A stretch of 64,000 bases of DNA, taken from positions 1 through 64,000 of the forward strand of contig NZ_JASITA010000038.1 of the NCBI RefSeq assembly GCF_030063415.1. The letters are read 5' to 3'. Shown here one piece after another: positions 22,919-31,455 of the stretch (its first letter is position 1; each line of letters begins with the position of its first letter). The position numbers and the translations under genes are program-made. The notes beneath the pieces are model-generated. The model was not told where the DNA came from. It saw only the letters and a list, made by a program, of their open reading frames with translations, and made no database searches. The DNA is from Streptomyces sp. H27-C3 (GTDB lineage: Bacteria; Actinomycetota; Actinomycetes; Streptomycetales; Streptomycetaceae).

Positions 22919-24673
22919 GTGGCTCAGAGCAGCACAGAGACCGACTGGGTCTCCCGCTTCGCGGACGATGTCATCGCCGAGTCGGAGCGACGTGCCCCTG
23001 GGGCGAAACACTCAGGCGCTGCCGCGCCGACGGTCGTCGTCGCGTCCGGACTCTCGCCCTCGGGTCCGATCCATCTGGGCAACCTGCGCGAGGTCATGAC
23101 CCCCCACCTGGTCGCCGACGAGCTCCGGCGGCGCGGGTACGAGGTCAGGCACCTGATCTCCTGGGACGACTACGACCGGTACCGGAAGGTACCGGCGGGC
23201 GTCCCGGGCGTCGACGAGTCGTGGGCCGAGCACATCGGCAGGCCGCTGACCGCGGTGCCCGCACCGGCCGGCTCCGCGTACCCGAACTGGGCCGAGCACT
23301 TCAAGGCGGCCATGACCGAGGCGCTCGCCGAGCTCGGTGTCGAGTACGACGGCATCAGCCAGACGGAGCAGTACACCACCGGGGTCTACCGCGAGCAGAT
23401 CCTGCACGCGATGAAGCACCGGGCCGACATCGACGCCGTACTCGACCGCTACCGGACGAAGATCAAGCCCGGCGGCGGCAAGAAGCAGGGGCAGAAGCCG
23501 GTCGACGAGGCCGAGCTTGAGGCCGCCGAAGGGTCCGGCGCGGCCGACGAGGACGACGGCAGTGGCGGCGGCGCGGGGTACTTCCCGTACAAGCCGTACT
23601 GCACGGTCTGCGGCAGGGACACGACCACGGTCGCGGCGTACGACGAGGAGAGCACCGAACTCTCGTACACCTGTGTCTGCGGGCACGCGGAGACCGTGCC
23701 GCTGAGCGAGTTCAACGGCGGCAAGCTGGTCTGGAAGGTCGACTGGCCGATGCGCTGGGCGTACGAAGGCGTGATCTTCGAGCCGAGTGGCGTCGACCAC
23801 TCCTCGCCCGGGTCGTCCTTCGTCGTCGGCGGGCAGATCGTGCGCGAGATCTTCGACGGTGTGCAGCCGATCGGGCCGATGTACGCCTTCGTCGGGATCA
23901 GCGGGATGGCGAAGATGTCGTCCTCGAAGGGCGGGGTGCCGACGGCCGTCGACGCCCTGCAGATCATGGAGGCGCCGCTGCTGCGCTGGCTGTACGCGCG
24001 GCGCCGGCCCAACCAGTCCTTCAAGATCGCCTTCGACCAGGAGATCCAGCGGCTCTACGACGAGTGGGACTCGCTGGAGAAGAAGGTCGCCGAGGGCACG
24101 GTGCTGCCGGCCGACGCGGCGGCGCACTCGCGGGCGATCGGCACGGCCGCCGGTGAACTGCCGCGCACGCCGCGGCCGTTGCCGTACCGCACGCTCGCCT
24201 CGGTGGCCGACATCACGGCCGGGGCCGAGGTCCAGACACTGCGCATCCTCAGCGAGCTGGACCCGGAGAACCCGATCTCGTCCCTGGACGAGGTCAGGCC
24301 CCGGCTCGACCGCGCCGAGAACTGGATCAGCACCCAGGTCCCGGCCGAGCAGCGCACGATCGTGCGCGGCGAGCCGGACACGGAGACCCTGGGCGCGCTG
24401 GACGACGCCGGGCGCGAGTCGCTGCGGCGGCTGGTGGACGGCCTCGACTCGCACTGGTCGCTGGACGGGCTGACGACGCTGGTCTACGGCGTGCCGAAGG
24501 TGATGGCGGGGCTGGCGCCGGACGCGAAGCCGACGCCGGAGCTGAAGGTGTCGCAGCGGTCGTTCTTCGCGCTGCTGTACCAGCTGCTGGTCGGGCGGGA
24601 CACCGGGCCGCGGCTGCCGACGCTGCTGCTCGCGGTGGGGGCGGAGCGGGTCAGGAAGCTGCTGGGGGCGTAG
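22919..24673 (+). CDS. lysS: Class I lysyl-tRNA synthetase
   Basis: The 584-residue protein is the archaeal/actinobacterial class I LysRS, not the common class II form. SPSGPIHLGNLRE carries the HIGH-type motif and KMSSSKGGVPT the KMSKS-type motif. A four-cysteine zinc site (YCTVCGRD and YTCVCGHAE) lies inside the catalytic domain. The GTG at 22919 has AAGGAC 9 bases upstream; the GTG at 22910 is only one or two bases from it. It is divergent from argS, an arrangement I recall from other Streptomyces. Confidence 0.94.
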   Translation: MAQSSTETDWVSRFADDVIAESERRAPGAKHSGAAAPTVVVASGLSPSGPIHLGNLREVMTPHLVADELRRRGYEVRHLISWDDYDRYRKVPAGVPGVDESWAEHIGRPLTAVPAPAGSAYPNWAEHFKAAMTEALAELGVEYDGISQTEQYTTGVYREQILHAMKHRADIDAVLDRYRTKIKPGGGKKQGQKPVDEAELEAAEGSGAADEDDGSGGGAGYFPYKPYCTVCGRDTTTVAAYDEESTELSYTCVCGHAETVPLSEFNGGKLVWKVDWPMRWAYEGVIFEPSGVDHSSPGSSFVVGGQIVREIFDGVQPIGPMYAFVGISGMAKMSSSKGGVPTAVDALQIMEAPLLRWLYARRRPNQSFKIAFDQEIQRLYDEWDSLEKKVAEGTVLPADAAAHSRAIGTAAGELPRTPRPLPYRTLASVADITAGAEVQTLRILSELDPENPISSLDEVRPRLDRAENWISTQVPAEQRTIVRGEPDTETLGALDDAGRESLRRLVDGLDSHWSLDGLTTLVYGVPKVMAGLAPDAKPTPELKVSQRSFFALLYQLLVGRDTGPRLPTLLLAVGAERVRKLLGA

Positions 24674-24790
24674 CGCCGCGCGGGGCTTGTTCCCCTTCCC
24701 GCCCCTTCCCGCTGTGTCATTTTGCTGCCGGCGCCGCGTGGGGGGCTCCGCCCCGGACCCCGGTCCTCGAACGCCGGACAGGCTGGAAGG
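24674..24790 (+). repeat. Dispersed repeat, copy C
   Basis: After lysS the sequence repeats blocks of copies A and B (CGCGCGGGGCTTGTTCCCC, CCCGCCCCTTCCCG, GGGGGCTCCGCCCCGGACCC) and ends in the core CCTCGAACGCCGGACAGG. The gap 24674-25019 holds no gene, only this copy and its inverted partner. Confidence 0.7.
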
Positions 24791-24831
24791 TTGCCGCCAG
24801 CGGCACCTTCCAGCCTGTCCGGCGCTCGAGG
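24765..24831. terminator. 27-bp hairpin after lysS, made of inverted repeat cores
   Basis: Arms 24765-24791 and 24805-24831 are complementary at 26 of 27 positions with a 13-base loop. The arms are two cores of the dispersed repeat in opposite orientation. It lies 90 bases past the lysS stop and would terminate its transcript. Confidence 0.8.
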
Positions 24832-25019
24832 ACGCGCGCGTGGGGCGTCCCGGGGGTCTGGGGGCTCGCCCCAGTTGCGGGAAGGGGCGGGGTGGGGAGA
24901 AAGCTCCGCAGGACCCGGCCGCGAGTGTGACGGCCTCCGCGTGGCTGCATCCTTCGACGTACTCCGGGTTCGACCTTGCGCAGGACGTCTCGGCGCGGGA
25001 CCCGGGTGATCGTGGACGT

Positions 25020-25241
25020 ATGAAAGAAACCGTCGCAATCATCGGCTGGGTCGTCGGCATCCAGGGCGCACTCGGTGTACTCGGCAGGACCTTCGGCGAC
25101 AACCCCTGGGGCCTGTTGCAACAGTGGTGGGAGATCCCGACCGCGGGCTACGCCGCCCTCGCCATCGCCGGGGCCGCCCTCGCGGCGTGGGGCGAGGGCG
25201 GGCGCAGGAAGCGGGTCGCCCAGGGCGTGCCGCTGCCCTGA
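25020..25241 (+). CDS. Small membrane protein, 73 aa, unknown function
   Basis: This short protein has two predicted membrane helices: VAIIGWVVGIQGALGVLG near the N terminus and GYAALAIAGAALAAWGEG near residue 45. They are joined by a Trp-rich loop (NPWGLLQQWWEIP), and the tail GGRRKRVAQG is basic and cytoplasmic. I do not recognise the family. The ribosome binding site is weak (GGACG). Confidence 0.6.
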   Translation: MKETVAIIGWVVGIQGALGVLGRTFGDNPWGLLQQWWEIPTAGYAALAIAGAALAAWGEGGRRKRVAQGVPLP

Positions 25242-25442
25242 CGGCCACGACCCGCGAGCCCGCCCGTCAGCATCACCATGAGGCCGGTTGGCAGGATCGC
25301 GCCGCCGGTCAGGGTGCCCCGCTGTCGAGTGCCGGGGTCGCCGCCCCCTCTCCCGCGCCCCGGATATCCGCGTGATCACGGCACCCACTGTGCCGCGCGT
25401 CCACGGGCTTCCCCGCGACCCTCATGACCGGCCGGACACCCT

Positions 25443-26912
25443 CTACGCGATGTGCTCCGCGTCGAGCTCCTGCTGGTAGCGGATCTCGAACCGCCGGTTG
25501 TACTCGGCCAGTTCGCCGGGCACCGGGGCCTGGGAGTACAGGTCATGGAGGTACGAGCCGAGCTGACGGGCCGTCGGGAAGGTGCTGTTCTCGCTGACAT
25601 ACTTGCGGAACGCGTTGTAGTACGTCTCCTCCGCCGAGTACTCCTCCTCCACCTCCTCCGCGTGCCGCTGAGCCTCCTGGTAGTCCGCCGGGGCCTGCTC
25701 GTTGCGCGGGCCGGGGATGCCGCCGAGCGGGCGGGTGCGGCCGGGGCCCGAGGGGACCATCACGGGGGCGGTCTCGGGCTCCTCGGCGTACGCCGGCTCG
25801 ACATACGCCGGGTCGTACGCGCCCTCGTACGCCTCCTGCGGAACCTGCGGCGCCGCGAACCAGGGGCTGGGGCTCGCGTGCACGGCCGGGGCGCCGTCCT
25901 GCTGGGCGTCCTGCCGGGTCTCTTCCGCCGGGGCTGCCTGCGGGCCCTGGGGGCGGCCCTGGGGCTGCGGGAGAGGCTGCGGCTGGGACTGTTGGGGTTC
26001 TTGGGACTGCTGAGACTGCTGGTGCTCCTGAGGGAGCGGCTGGGGCTGCGGCTGGGGCTGCGGCGAAGCCTGCGCCGGGAGCGCCGGGGTCTCCTGCACC
26101 TGGGCCGCCGCCAGCTGAGGCTGCTCCTGCTGTGGCTGTTGCTGCACCTGCACCTGCTCCTGTTGCTGCACCTGCTGCTGGGCCTGCTGAGGCTCCTGCT
26201 GCGCCACCGGCGGCAGCAGCGCCGGCTCTATGCCCGCCGCCGCCAGACCCGCGGGCCCGGTCTCCGACAGCGGCACGCCGTACCGCGCGAGCCGCAGCGG
26301 CATCAGCGACTCCACCGGCGCCTTGCGCCGCCACGCGCGGCCGAAGCGGGCCTGCAGCCGCGCCTGGTAGATCAGGCGGTCCTGCTCCAGCTTGATGACC
26401 TGCTCGTACGAACGCAGCTCCCACAGCTTCATGCGCCGCCACAGCTTGAACGTCGGCAGCGGCGACAGCAGCCAGCGCGTCAGCCGTACACCGTCCATGT
26501 GCTTGTCGGCCGTGATGTCGGCGATCCGGCCGACCGCGTGCCGCGCCGCCTCCACCGAGACCACGAACAGCACCGGGATCACGGCGTGCATGCCGACACC
26601 CAGCGGGTCCGGCCAGGACGCCGCGCCGTTGAAGGCGATCGTGGCGATGGTCAGCAGCCACGCCGTCTGGCGCAGCAGTGGAAACGGGATCCGCATCCAC
26701 GTCAGCAACAGGTCCAGCGCCAGCAGGACGCAGATACCCGCGTCGATGCCGATCGGGAAGACCAGGGAAAAGTCCCCGAACCCCTTCTCCTCCGCGAGCT
26801 CGCGGACCGCGGCGTAGGAGCCCGCGAAACCGATCGCGGCGATGAGCACCGCTCCGGTGACGACGACCCCGATCAAAATGCGGTGCGTGCGTGTCAGCTG
26901 CATCGCGGCCAC
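25443..26912 (-). CDS. DUF2637 membrane protein with Gln-rich cytoplasmic region
   Basis: The 489-residue protein begins with about four membrane helices (LIGVVVTGAVLIAAIGF, IDAGICVLLALDLLLTW, AWLLTIATIAF, HAVIPVLFVVSVEAARH), the DUF2637 pattern shared with SpdB2-like proteins of Streptomyces plasmids. A basic linker (FKLWRRMKLWELRSYEQVIK) leads to a region rich in Gln and Pro at about residues 225-345. An acidic C-terminal part with YNAFRKYVSENSTFPTARQL follows and resembles a small DNA-binding-like fold. The GTG start has GGGAGGGG seven bases upstream. A role in DNA transfer or membrane anchoring is possible but unproven. Confidence 0.75.
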   Translation of the reverse strand: MAAMQLTRTHRILIGVVVTGAVLIAAIGFAGSYAAVRELAEEKGFGDFSLVFPIGIDAGICVLLALDLLLTWMRIPFPLLRQTAWLLTIATIAFNGAASWPDPLGVGMHAVIPVLFVVSVEAARHAVGRIADITADKHMDGVRLTRWLLSPLPTFKLWRRMKLWELRSYEQVIKLEQDRLIYQARLQARFGRAWRRKAPVESLMPLRLARYGVPLSETGPAGLAAAGIEPALLPPVAQQEPQQAQQQVQQQEQVQVQQQPQQEQPQLAAAQVQETPALPAQASPQPQPQPQPLPQEHQQSQQSQEPQQSQPQPLPQPQGRPQGPQAAPAEETRQDAQQDGAPAVHASPSPWFAAPQVPQEAYEGAYDPAYVEPAYAEEPETAPVMVPSGPGRTRPLGGIPGPRNEQAPADYQEAQRHAEEVEEEYSAEETYYNAFRKYVSENSTFPTARQLGSYLHDLYSQAPVPGELAEYNRRFEIRYQQELDAEHIA

Positions 26913-26994
26913 CCGCGATCCCCTCCCGTACGTCCAACTTGGCGGGGGTCAGCCTGGCACATGTGTGCGGGTCGCGTTGCGCGGGTACAGCGGA

Positions 26995-27023
26995 AGCCCG
27001 GTCCCCAAGAGGAGGACCGGGCT
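26995..27023 (-). terminator. Terminator after first DUF3558 gene
   Basis: AGCCCGGTCC (26995-27004) and GGACCGGGCT (27014-27023) form a perfect 10-bp stem. It can extend further with GCGGA/TCCGC around a one-base bulge. It lies about 50 bases beyond the DUF3558 stop on the minus strand. Confidence 0.75.
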
Positions 27024-27075
27024 CCGCAAAGCGCCGGAAACGGCTACAACGTACTACTTGCCGCTCGGCGCGGGC

Positions 27076-27792
27076 TCAGCTCTTCTTGTTGGCGGCAGTG
27101 ACCGAAGCCACGGCCTCCTTGGTCGCCTTCTGAGCGTCCTTCACCAGGTCGGCGGGGTCGGGGGACTTGGCACCCTGATAGCCCGCCCCGTTGTAGACGA
27201 CGGTGGCGACGACGTTTTCGGTCCGCGTCACGATCGTTGCGTATCCGAAGTCCGCGTCGGTCTTCCGCAGGTCGTACGTGACCGTGGTGGCCTGGCCGCC
27301 GATGCCGGTGGCGGGCTCCGCCTTGACCTTCTTCGCGCCGTCGGTCGCCTTCGCGGCCTCGACCTGCTTCGCGTAGTACTCCCCGGCGAGCTTGTCGCCG
27401 GGGCCGCGGGCCTGGTCGGAGTCGTAGCGCATGAACGACACGGAGAGCCAGCGGTACTGGGACCCCTTCACACCCTCGCTGTCCAGCCCGTTCCAGGAGC
27501 AACCGCCGCGCGCCGAGACGTCGTTCGACCGGTCGGAGGTACCGGACTTGTCCTTCGCCTCCGGCACGAGGGACGCGGTCGTCTTCGGCGTGAGCGCGTC
27601 GCACGGCTTCGGCAGCGTGTCGAACGCCGCGGGCTGGACCGTCGGCTTGGCCGGCGCCTTGGAGGAGGCACTGGCGGACGGCGACGCTTCCTTCCCGCCG
27701 CCGGAGTCCGACGAGCAGCCGGCGACGACGAGCATCACCGGTACGGCGGCGCAGGTGAGAATGCGGGTGAGTCGCGGGGCTGATCGGTGCAT
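27076..27792 (-). CDS. DUF3558 lipoprotein 1
   Basis: A 238-residue exported lipoprotein. The signal peptide (RLTRILTCAAVPVMLVV) ends in the lipobox VAGC, followed by a Ser/Ala/Lys-rich linker and a DUF3558 domain with PKPCDALT and GGCSWNG, whose cysteines probably form a disulfide, and YYAKQVEAAKA. The start at 27792 has AAGGA five bases upstream. A second DUF3558 gene lies 170 bases upstream on the same strand. The family is common in actinobacteria and has no fixed function. Confidence 0.82.
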   Translation of the reverse strand: MHRSAPRLTRILTCAAVPVMLVVAGCSSDSGGGKEASPSASASSKAPAKPTVQPAAFDTLPKPCDALTPKTTASLVPEAKDKSGTSDRSNDVSARGGCSWNGLDSEGVKGSQYRWLSVSFMRYDSDQARGPGDKLAGEYYAKQVEAAKATDGAKKVKAEPATGIGGQATTVTYDLRKTDADFGYATIVTRTENVVATVVYNGAGYQGAKSPDPADLVKDAQKATKEAVASVTAANKKS

Positions 27793-27963
27793 GGTTCCTT
27801 CGCTCACGGGTCTGAGGCTCATGGGGACTGGCGCTCTCGGGTCTGAGGCTCGTGGGACTGGCGCTCTCGGGACTGATTCCTGCGGCCACGGTACGCCGGA
27901 GACGAACCGCGCCGGGCTGCGCGCAGGGCGCTGCCCGGTCCGTGCGGCCCGGCGCGTACGGCC

Positions 27964-28815
27964 CTATTCGGTGAACTGCTCGGCGAGCCTGCGGGCCACG
28001 GCCCGGGCCTTCTCCTGCAGTTCCTTGCTGTCGGGGACCGTGGTCATCAGGGCCGGCTGCGCGCTGTACCGGACGGTCACGATCACGTTCGATGTGCGGA
28101 ATACCACGCTGACCGTGCGGCGCCGCGCCGTCGAGTCGGACCCGGCGAGTGCGTCGTCCAGGAAGGCGGCGTCGCCGAGACCGTCGAGCGTGCGCGGCTG
28201 GAGCCCCTCGGGGGTCTGCGAGGGGGCACGGGGGTCGCTGTCGGGTGTGCCGGAGGGCTTGGAGGAGGCCGACGGCGAGGCGTCCGCGCCGGGGGACGGG
28301 CTCGTGCCGTCCGTCTCGTCGCCCGCGCGCTCCGTGTCCTCACCCTCCGTCTCCTCGTCCTCGGGCGAAGCCGAGGGGGACGGCAGCTGGGCGGCGGTCA
28401 CCTGCTTCGCGTACACCTCATCGGCGCGGTCGTCGTCGCTGACGGTGGTGTCGTACGAGACGACCCGCTCGAAGTCGACGACCAGTTGGTGCGTGGCCTC
28501 CGGCGAGCCGGCCTTCCAGCGGCAGCCGACCCGACGGTCGGTGTCATAGGTCACGTCGGCCGTGCCCGCGTACGCCTTCTCCTGCTGCTCGGGCGGCAGG
28601 CTGGTGGCGCCGGGCAGCAGGTCGCGCAACATGCCGCGGTCGACGGAGCCGCAGGGCTCGCGAAGCGTGCGGTACTTGCCGTCCGGTGCGGTGGACGTGG
28701 CGGGGTCACCCGCCTTGGAGTCCGTGGTGGAGTCCTCGGTACCGGAGCCGCCGGTGCAGCCGGCGGCGAGCGCCGCGAGGAGCGCGACGCCGGGTACGAA
28801 CACCTTTCGCTGCAC
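27964..28815 (-). CDS. DUF3558 lipoprotein 2
   Basis: This 283-residue paralogue has the signal peptide VFVPGVALLAALAAGC with its lipobox at the end, a Ser/Thr/Asp linker, REPCGSVDRGMLRDLLPG and VGCRWKAG. An unusual acidic Ser/Pro-rich insert of about 70 residues (EDEETEGEDTERAGDE onward) splits the domain. The tail RRRTVSVVFRTSNVIVTVRY ends like lipoprotein 1. The GTG at 28815 has AGGGAG nine bases upstream. It is divergent from rtcB. Confidence 0.8.
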   Translation of the reverse strand: MQRKVFVPGVALLAALAAGCTGGSGTEDSTTDSKAGDPATSTAPDGKYRTLREPCGSVDRGMLRDLLPGATSLPPEQQEKAYAGTADVTYDTDRRVGCRWKAGSPEATHQLVVDFERVVSYDTTVSDDDRADEVYAKQVTAAQLPSPSASPEDEETEGEDTERAGDETDGTSPSPGADASPSASSKPSGTPDSDPRAPSQTPEGLQPRTLDGLGDAAFLDDALAGSDSTARRRTVSVVFRTSNVIVTVRYSAQPALMTTVPDSKELQEKARAVARRLAEQFTE

Positions 28816-28976
28816 GGTCCCAGGCTCCCTTCGATGAGAAATACGGTTGCCGCCCGATGGCGGCCGGTGGACACAATGTCTATCGCACGCACCGGCCAAG
28901 ATGCCGGTCCACTGTCTCTTTCATTGAGATTTGCGTCAGTTTTGCGTTTTCGCACTTACGGGGAGATCGAGGAGTT

Positions 28977-30170
28977 ATGTCGTATGTAGAGGTGCCGGGT
29001 GCGAAGGTCCCGATCAGGATGTGGGCGGACCCGGCGACAGTTGAGGGCGGCGCGATGCAGCAGCTCCAGAACGTCTCCACGCTGCCCTGGATCAAGGGTC
29101 TCGCAGTAATGCCGGACGTCCACTACGGCAAGGGGGCGACAGTCGGTTCGGTGATCGCCATGCACGGGGCGGTGTGTCCGGCCGCGGTCGGTGTGGACAT
29201 CGGCTGCGGAATGTCGGCGGTGAAGACCTCGCTGACGGCGAACGATCTGCCGGGCGACCTGTCCCGCCTCCGCTCCAAGATCGAGCAGGCGATTCCGGTG
29301 GGGCGCGGGATGCACGACTCCCCGGTCGACCCGGGTCGGCTGCACGGGTTCCCGACGGCCGGGTGGGACGACTTCTGGAAGCGGTTCGATGGCATCGCCG
29401 AAGCGGTCAAATTCCGTCAGGAGCGGGCGACCAAGCAGATAGGAACGCTTGGATCCGGCAACCATTTCATCGAATTCTGTCTCGATGAGACAAATTCGGT
29501 CTGGCTGATGCTGCACTCCGGGTCCAGGAACATCGGCAAGGAGCTGGCCGACTTCCATATCGGCCAGGCCCAGAAGCTGCCGCACAACCAGGGGCTGGTC
29601 GACCGGGACCTCGCCGTCTTCATCTCGGACACCCCGCAGATGGCGGCGTACCGGAACGATCTGTTCTGGGCGCAGGAGTACGCGAAGTACAACCGGTCGA
29701 TCATGATGGGGCTCTTCCAGGACGTGGTCCGCAAGGAGTTCAAGAAGGTCAAGGTGGCCTTCGAGCCGGTGATCAGCTGCCATCACAACTACGTCAGCGA
29801 AGAGCGTTACGACGGCATGGACCTGCTGGTCACCCGTAAGGGCGCGATCCGGGCCGGCTCCGGTGAGTTCGGGATCATCCCGGGCTCGATGGGCACGGGT
29901 TCGTACATCGTGAAGGGGCTGGGGAACGAGAAGTCGTTCAACTCGGCCTCCCACGGCGCCGGTCGGAAGATGAGCCGTACCGCCGCGAAGAAGCGCTTCT
30001 CGACGAAGGACCTGGCCGATCAGACCCAGGGTGTGGAGTGCCGTAAGGACTCCGGCGTCGTGGACGAGATTCCGGGTGCGTACAAGTCGATCGAGAAGGT
30101 CATCGACCAGCAGCGCGACCTGGTCGAGGTCGTCGCGAAGCTGAAGCAGGTCATTTGCGTCAAGGGCTGA
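28977..30170 (+). CDS. rtcB: RtcB-type RNA ligase
   Basis: RtcB joins RNA 2',3'-cyclic-phosphate or 3'-phosphate ends to 5'-OH ends using GTP and manganese. Metal- and GMP-binding motifs are all present in the 397 residues: MPDVHYGKG, GVDIGCGMSA, GSGNHFIEF, HSGSRNIGKE, CHHNYVSEE, SMGTGSYIVKGLGN and the guanylylated histidine in SHGAGRKMSR. GAGGAG precedes the ATG. No archease gene is adjacent. A small TGCG-TTTT-CGCA hairpin and repeated TTTGCGT lie just upstream (28930-28955). Confidence 0.94.
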   Translation: MSYVEVPGAKVPIRMWADPATVEGGAMQQLQNVSTLPWIKGLAVMPDVHYGKGATVGSVIAMHGAVCPAAVGVDIGCGMSAVKTSLTANDLPGDLSRLRSKIEQAIPVGRGMHDSPVDPGRLHGFPTAGWDDFWKRFDGIAEAVKFRQERATKQIGTLGSGNHFIEFCLDETNSVWLMLHSGSRNIGKELADFHIGQAQKLPHNQGLVDRDLAVFISDTPQMAAYRNDLFWAQEYAKYNRSIMMGLFQDVVRKEFKKVKVAFEPVISCHHNYVSEERYDGMDLLVTRKGAIRAGSGEFGIIPGSMGTGSYIVKGLGNEKSFNSASHGAGRKMSRTAAKKRFSTKDLADQTQGVECRKDSGVVDEIPGAYKSIEKVIDQQRDLVEVVAKLKQVICVKG

Positions 30171-30193
30171 CGACCCGGCGTGGAGTGTGCGGG

Positions 30194-30222
30194 CCCCCGG
30201 TGGTGGTTGTGCCGGGGGTTTT
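30194..30222. terminator. Terminator after rtcB
   Basis: CCCCCGG (30194-30200) pairs with CCGGGGG (30212-30218) and is followed by TTTT. It lies about 25 bases past the rtcB stop, between it and the convergent SDR gene. Confidence 0.8.
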
Positions 30223-30292
30223 CGCATGTCCGGAGTCGGCGCGTGCGGTGGTGGGAGCGGTGGAGTGGCCGTGGAGTGGGCCGTGGGTCGGC

Positions 30293-31048
30293 CTACAGCT
30301 CCCTGTGCACCTTGGTGTTGGAGGCCTGGGCTCGGGGGCGGACCACCAGGAGGTCGATGTTGACGTGCGGCGGGCGGGTGACCGCCCAGGTGATCGTCTC
30401 CGCCACGTCGTCGGCGCTGAGGGGTTCGGCCACGCCCGCGTAGACCTTCGCGGCCTTGTCGGTGTCGCCGCGGAAGCGGGTCGTCGCGAACTCCTCCGTC
30501 TTCACCATGCCGGGGGCGACCTCGATGACCCGGACCGGAGTGCCGACGATCTCCAGGCGCAGGGTCTCGGCGAGGACGTGGGCGCCGTGCTTGGCGGCCA
30601 CGTAGCCGCCGCCGTTCTCGTACGTGCCGTGGCCCGCGGTGGAGGACAGCACGACGACCGTTCCGTCGCCGCTCGCGGTGAGGGCGGGAAGCAGGGCCTG
30701 GGTGAGGTTGAGGGTGCCGATGACGTTGGTCTCGTACATCTGGCGCCAGTCGTCGGGGTCGCTGGTGGCGACCGGGTCCGCGCCGAGCGCGCCGCCCGCG
30801 TTGTTGACGAGGACCGCGAGGTTGCGGAAGACGGTGGCGAACTCGTCGACGGCCGCGCGGTCGGTGACGTCCAGGGGGTACGCCGTCGCCTGGTGGCCCG
30901 CGGCGGTGAGCTCCGCCTCCAGGGCCTCGATGCGGTCCTTGCGGCGGGCGGTGAGGACGACTCGGTAACCGGCGGCGGCCAGTCGGCGAGCGGTCGCGGC
31001 ACCGATTCCGCTGCTCGCTCCGGTGATGATGGCGATGGGCGTAGGCAT
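30293..31048 (-). CDS. SDR family NAD(P)-dependent oxidoreductase
   Basis: A 251-residue classical short-chain dehydrogenase with TGASSGIG (cofactor loop), LDVTDRAAV, NNAGGALG, the catalytic Ser in LSSTAGHG and the Tyr-Lys pair in GGGYVAAKHG, and PGMVKTEEF. The TARRKDR segment after strand 2 favours NADP(H). It resembles YdfG/serine-dehydrogenase-like SDRs, but the substrate is unknown. Its start lies 10 bases after the YnfA stop, so the two minus-strand genes are co-transcribed. Confidence 0.9.
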   Translation of the reverse strand: MPTPIAIITGASSGIGAATARRLAAAGYRVVLTARRKDRIEALEAELTAAGHQATAYPLDVTDRAAVDEFATVFRNLAVLVNNAGGALGADPVATSDPDDWRQMYETNVIGTLNLTQALLPALTASGDGTVVVLSSTAGHGTYENGGGYVAAKHGAHVLAETLRLEIVGTPVRVIEVAPGMVKTEEFATTRFRGDTDKAAKVYAGVAEPLSADDVAETITWAVTRPPHVNIDLLVVRPRAQASNTKVHREL

Positions 31049-31058
31049 GGGGAACAGG

Positions 31059-31394
31059 TTAGCGAGCCCGTGGTGCGTACATGATGAGGGCCATTCCGGC
31101 GAGACAGACCAGGGCGCCGGTCACGTCCCAGCGGTCGGGGCGGTAGCCGTCGGCGACCATGCCCCAGGCGAGGGAGCCCGCGACGAAAACGCCGCCGTAC
31201 GCGGCGAGGACGCGGCCGAATTCGCCATCCGGCTGGAGCGTGGCGACGAAGCCGTACGCCCCCAGGGCGATGATCCCGGCGCCGATCCAGATCCAGCCCT
31301 TGTGCTCGCGCACGCCCTGCCAGACGAGCCAGGCGCCGCCGATCTCGAAGAGCGCGGCCAGGACGAAGAGGGCGGCGGAGCGCGCGAAGAGCAT
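31059..31394 (-). CDS. YnfA family membrane protein
   Basis: The 111-residue protein has four hydrophobic helices and the UPF0060 pattern (FEIGGAWLVWQGVREHKGW, GAYGFVATLQPDGEFGRVLAAYGGVFV, DRWDVTGALVCLAGMALIMY). The family belongs to the drug/metabolite-transporter-related small membrane proteins and is probably a dual or small efflux unit. Its transport role is not established. It is first in a two-gene unit with the SDR. Confidence 0.9.
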   Translation of the reverse strand: MLFARSAALFVLAALFEIGGAWLVWQGVREHKGWIWIGAGIIALGAYGFVATLQPDGEFGRVLAAYGGVFVAGSLAWGMVADGYRPDRWDVTGALVCLAGMALIMYAPRAR

Positions 31395-31455
31395 GCGCCC
31401 AGCGTGTCATGGGGAGACGGGCGGGCCCGGCGGGATGAATCGGTATGTTCGGGAC

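Noticed and set aside
23012..25102. 696-codon minus-strand frame opposite lysS
   Set aside because: Antisense to a complete class I LysRS gene and running through repeats; composition is that of a shadow frame.
27964..28815. Biosynthetic gene cluster signature in the accessory stretch
   Set aside because: The two P450 genes belong to the conservon, and no polyketide, peptide synthetase, terpene or RiPP genes are present.
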